Assembly (NCBI GenBank): GCA_902527545.1
Contig: CABZPR010000004.1
Span: 1 to 64,000, forward strand
Length of the DNA stretch: 64,000 nt
Reading direction: 5' to 3'
From: an uncultured Alphaproteobacteria bacterium
GTDB lineage: Bacteria; Pseudomonadota; Alphaproteobacteria; HIMB59
Part shown: one piece after another, positions 60,371 through 64,000 of the stretch
Position numbering within the stretch: the first letter of the stretch is position 1
Layout: each line of letters opens with the position of its first letter
Translations under genes and position numbers: made by a program
Notes under the pieces: generated by a model
Databases searched by the model: none
What the model was told of the DNA's origin: nothing
The model's input: the letters and a program-made list of their open reading frames with translations, nothing else

Positions 60371-61148
60371 AACTGTATTAACAATTGCAGGTTCTGACTC
60401 ATCAGGAGGGGCAGGTATCCAAGCTGATATTAAAACTATAACATACTTTAAATGTTATGCGATGTCTGTAATTACTGCTTTAACTGCACAAAATACTCAA
60501 GAGGTAAAAAGTATTTTTAATACAACCCCAAAGTTCATAAGAGAACAACTTAACACGACGTGTAGTGATATTAAACCAGACTCAATAAAGATTGGTATGT
60601 TAAGTGATAAAAAAATTATTCAAGAAATTTCAAAATTTATTGACAACTATAAAATATCTAAAGTTGTTTTAGACCCTGTTATGGTTTCAACATCTGGTTA
60701 TTTACTCTTAAAGAAAAGAGCTATATCAAGTTTAACTAAAAACCTTATAACAAAATCTATGATAATTACTCCTAATTTGAAGGAGGCAGAAATTCTTACA
60801 AATACCAAGATTAATAGTAAAGATGATATGATTAATGCAATTCAAATTTTAGAAAAAATTGGCGCTAAGGATATACTGATTAAAGGTTTAATTAAAAATG
60901 GAAAAATATTCGACTGTCTATTTATAAAAAAAAATAAAAAAATTCACTTTTTTGAGTCTAGTATCATTAAAAGTAAAAACACACATGGAACTGGGTGTAC
61001 TTTATCGTCAGCAATTGCTTCGAATTTAGCTTTAGGTGAAGATATTTTAAATTCTGTCAAAAAATCAAGAAATTATATAAAAAGAGCCATAATTAAAGGA
61101 AGTTTGTATAAAATTGGTAAAGGTAGCGGCCCAGTTTACCATTTTTAA
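60357..61148 (+). CDS. thiD: HMP/HMP-P kinase
   Basis: TIAGSDSSGGAGIQADIKT, KIGMLSD, VLDPVMVSTSG, THGTGCTLSSAIAS. Confidence 0.96.
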   Translation: MKRYKTVLTIAGSDSSGGAGIQADIKTITYFKCYAMSVITALTAQNTQEVKSIFNTTPKFIREQLNTTCSDIKPDSIKIGMLSDKKIIQEISKFIDNYKISKVVLDPVMVSTSGYLLLKKRAISSLTKNLITKSMIITPNLKEAEILTNTKINSKDDMINAIQILEKIGAKDILIKGLIKNGKIFDCLFIKKNKKIHFFESSIIKSKNTHGTGCTLSSAIASNLALGEDILNSVKKSRNYIKRAIIKGSLYKIGKGSGPVYHF

Positions 61149-61294
61149 CTTTAAATTTAGAAAAATTGCTATAAAAAGTTTACCAATATTTAGGCTTACT
61201 ATTTGAATACTAATTAAAAAAATCTCATAAAATTTTTAACTATGTTTGGATATACGCTAAATATTTACTACTTAAGATTAAGAAAGGACTATAA

Positions 61295-61498
61295 ATGGCT
61301 ACAGGAACAGTGAAATGGTTTAACCCAAAAAAAGGATATGGGTTTATTGCCCCTGATGGAGAAGATAAAGATATCTTTGTCCACATCACAGCTGTTCAAC
61401 AAGCAGGTTTAGACCGCCTCGATGAAGGCGACAAAGTCGAATTTGAAGTTGTTGAAGACAAAGGCAAATCCAAAGCAGATCAGTTAAAAAAAGTTTAA
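61295..61498 (+). CDS. cspA: Cold shock protein
   Basis: [32 protein letters not shown]. Confidence 0.97.
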   Translation: MATGTVKWFNPKKGYGFIAPDGEDKDIFVHITAVQQAGLDRLDEGDKVEFEVVEDKGKSKADQLKKV

Positions 61499-62226
61499 TT
61501 GATTTTGCGAATACTTTTTATTTTATCGTAGGCTTGATTTATCTCGGATAGTCTGTCTTCAGATTTAATGATTAATTCTTGAGGAACACCCTGTGCCCTT
61601 AATTGGTCAGGGTGTAACTCTTTGCTTAGCTGTATCCATCTCTTTCTAATTTCACCATCAGAAAAACTTTTCTCAACTCCTAAAATTTTGTATGGATTAA
61701 TTTGTTTATCCAGCCACATAGTTTTTATACTTTCATATTGAGCTTTATTTAGTCCAAAATAATCAGAACAATTTTGAATAAATACTATCTCTGAGTCGCT
61801 GATTTCACCATCAGCCTCTGCTATATAAAAAAGTAAATTTAAAATTTGCTCCAAAACTTGAGGCTGTCCACGAAATAGCATTCCTATTTGTTGAGCATAT
61901 TGATGATAGTCATCAGAGCTTTTTTTAGCTTCATTAAATATTTTGCTAACATCGCTTTGAAAATCAGGAGGTATTTTAAATTTTTCTTTAAAGGCGCTTA
62001 TTTCATCAGTTGTAACTTGACCATCTGCTTTAGCCAGTTTAGCTGCTAAAATAATTATACCTATCGTTATAATTTCTTGAGGTGAATTAGAGGCTATATT
62101 AGAGTCAGATTTTTGGTTTCGAATACGATCAACACTGTGACCCGCTATTACACCTAACATAGCTCCGATTGGCCCCCCAAGAGCTAAACCAAAAGCCCCA
62201 GCTAAAAGTTTTCCCCATATACTCAT
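61495..62226 (-). CDS. TerB plus J-domain protein (DjlA-like co-chaperone)
   Basis: Glycine-rich N-term; [58 protein letters not shown]. Confidence 0.88.
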   Translation of the reverse strand: MSIWGKLLAGAFGLALGGPIGAMLGVIAGHSVDRIRNQKSDSNIASNSPQEIITIGIIILAAKLAKADGQVTTDEISAFKEKFKIPPDFQSDVSKIFNEAKKSSDDYHQYAQQIGMLFRGQPQVLEQILNLLFYIAEADGEISDSEIVFIQNCSDYFGLNKAQYESIKTMWLDKQINPYKILGVEKSFSDGEIRKRWIQLSKELHPDQLRAQGVPQELIIKSEDRLSEINQAYDKIKSIRKIN

Positions 62227-62256
62227 CTAAAATTTATTTTTTATAAGTCTTATTAA

Positions 62257-63294
62257 CTATTTAAGCCATTCGTTAGTTTTGTTAATGTCCTTAAGACTGC
62301 TTTCTGTGCCATGAGAAAAATGTTTGCTCATATCAGGGTAATATTTATAAGAAATTGGTTTTCTACCCATAGCAACTGCCATTTCTCTTACATGATGAGG
62401 GTCGGCACCGCAACAAATACCAATAAAATTTACATTGATGTCCATACATTGTTTGGTGAATTCAGCCATTTCAAACCTGTTACATGTTAATCCATCAAGA
62501 GCAATATGAGAAACATTACCATCTAAACAATTACAATTTGGATCCTCTATATACATGTGTGTTGGGAATTCTTCAGTTGTTCTATATGGAACAGGTAATG
62601 CAGCCACATGGCATGAGACTTTTTCTCTAATGCTTGGCAGCAGTTTCATTGTCATTTCAGGACCACGATAACAATTAAGGCCAACTACATCAGCACCATG
62701 GTCTTCCAAAATTTTACAGGCCTCTCCAGCACTATGACCTTCTCTTGTTTTGTCACCTTTAGGTATAGCAAGATTTACGACAGCTATTAAACCTGCATTT
62801 TTAATTTCCTTTAATGCTAATTTAGCTTCTTCAGTCCAATTAATTGTTTCAGCAATAACAAAATCAACATTAGCTTCTTTTGCCCAAGCTATTTGTTCTT
62901 CAAACATTTTTTGACAATCAATGTGAGATTGTTTGTCATCAGGGTCATAAATATTAGTATTAGCTACATTACCAGCTATCATTAAATCTAACTGGGGAAA
63001 CTCAGCTGCAGCATTTTTTGCAATTTCTAATGCATTTTTTTGAAGAGGTTCTAATAATTCTTCCTTTCCAATCAAACGCAACTTTTCTCTGTGACCGTAA
63101 TAAGTAAATGCTTGAACAACATCACTACCAGCTCTAATAAATTCTCTATGAAGTTGAGTTACTACTTCAGGATTATCAAGAACAACCTCAGGAACGTAAG
63201 TTCCTGCCTGTAAATATCCTCTTCTCTCCATTGCAAAAAGATAACCTTCTGCACACAAAATAGGTCCTTCATTGAGTCTTTGTATTAGATCCAT
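62257..63294 (-). CDS. Homocysteine S-methyltransferase family protein, BHMT-like (listed ORF extends to 63393)
   Basis: MDLIQRLNEGPILCAEGYLFAMERRGYLQ, VVGLNCYRG, NFIGICCGADPHHVREMA; GGAGG just upstream of this ATG. Confidence 0.88.
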   Translation of the reverse strand: MDLIQRLNEGPILCAEGYLFAMERRGYLQAGTYVPEVVLDNPEVVTQLHREFIRAGSDVVQAFTYYGHREKLRLIGKEELLEPLQKNALEIAKNAAAEFPQLDLMIAGNVANTNIYDPDDKQSHIDCQKMFEEQIAWAKEANVDFVIAETINWTEEAKLALKEIKNAGLIAVVNLAIPKGDKTREGHSAGEACKILEDHGADVVGLNCYRGPEMTMKLLPSIREKVSCHVAALPVPYRTTEEFPTHMYIEDPNCNCLDGNVSHIALDGLTCNRFEMAEFTKQCMDINVNFIGICCGADPHHVREMAVAMGRKPISYKYYPDMSKHFSHGTESSLKDINKTNEWLK

Positions 63295-63414
63295 ACTACC
63301 TCCTAAATAAATATCTAGATTATTATAGCTTTTAAAAAATTCTATAAAAAATTTCATAATGTTTTTGGATTTTATCCGTAGAAAATAATTCAAAGATCAG
63401 TATGTTTTAATCAA

Positions 63415-64000
63415 ATGGAATTTGAAAATAAAATCAAGAGTCTTCCAATATGGAAAAATCTTGAAAATATTGAACCTTTAGAGGGAGGAATTACAAATCT
63501 TAATTTCCTAGTATCAGACTCTGGTTCTAAATCAGTTGTAAGATTAGGGTCAGATATACCAGAACATTTAGTTTATCGATCAAACGAAATTATTGTTAGT
63601 GAAGCAGCCTATCAAATAGGGGTGTCTCCAAAATTAATTTATAATGAACCTGGAGTATTGGTCTTAGAATTCATTGAAAGTAAAACTCTTGAACCAAAAA
63701 CTGTAAGAGAAAATTTAAATAAAATTGTTCCGATCATAAGAAAAATTCATGATGAAATACCTAACAAGTTATCAGGTCAGCCTCAAATTTTCTGGGTTTT
63801 TTATGTCATAAAGTACTACTCAAATTACTTATTAAATAATAATAGCTCTCACATTTCATTAATTCCAAGTTTGTTAAAAAAAGCAGAAAAGTTAGAAAAA
63901 CTCTCCTCTCCAAGAGAAATTGTCTTTGGTCATAATGATTTATTGGCTGCAAATTTTCTTGATGATGGTTCTAAAATATGGGTAGTAGATTGGGAATATG
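63415..64000 (+). CDS. Phosphotransferase family protein, choline/ethanolamine kinase-like, truncated by window end
   Basis: Open frame to window end: LEGGITNLNFLV, VVRLGSD, FGHNDLLAANFLDDGSKIWVVDWEY. Confidence 0.8.
   Translation, partial: MEFENKIKSLPIWKNLENIEPLEGGITNLNFLVSDSGSKSVVRLGSDIPEHLVYRSNEIIVSEAAYQIGVSPKLIYNEPGVLVLEFIESKTLEPKTVRENLNKIVPIIRKIHDEIPNKLSGQPQIFWVFYVIKYYSNYLLNNNSSHISLIPSLLKKAEKLEKLSSPREIVFGHNDLLAANFLDDGSKIWVVDWEY

Noticed and set aside
61149-61294. Possible structured cold-shock 5' UTR or sRNA upstream of cspA
   Set aside because: The 146-nt AT-rich gap shows no convincing covarying or strong hairpin structure by eye; would need folding and comparative data.
1-64000. CRISPR arrays, prophage, integrases, transposases, toxin-antitoxin or defence islands
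   Set aside because: No regularly spaced direct repeats, no recognisable mobile or defence gene families in the ORFs.

Overview
This 64 kb window is an AT-rich, gene-dense bacterial chromosome segment. Gene content and order look like a streamlined marine alphaproteobacterium (SAR11/HIMB59-like is an inference). About 60 protein genes can be supported, plus three tRNAs (Ser-GCT, Pro-GGG, Glu-TTC) and one TPP riboswitch. I saw no CRISPR array, prophage, transposon or rRNA operon. Positions 1-32,000 follow the usual alphaproteobacterial housekeeping order, but several genes normally found there are missing (pyrC, dprA, era, thiL, fabH). Positions 32,200-45,300 form a more accessory metabolic region: a glyoxylate-type aminotransferase with an ApbA-like reductase, sucCD, and a TctCBA transporter followed by a GntR regulator, a ThDP lyase, a formyl-CoA transferase and a stand-alone formyl-THF-hydrolase-like gene. 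Two near-identical 17-bp perfect palindromes (TTGTATACATTATACAA at 37441 and TGGTATACATTATACCA at 41373) flank the transporter/regulator block and are probably the GntR operators. This regulated module is the best candidate for a poorly described system. After it come an Mrp-type antiporter operon with three MnhD-like subunits, assorted small genes, a TPP-riboswitch thiamine salvage operon (SSS transporter-thiM-thiE-thiD), cspA, a DjlA-like gene, a BHMT-like methyltransferase and a truncated choline-kinase-like gene. All calls come from reading the sequence and recognising motifs; no database search was run.
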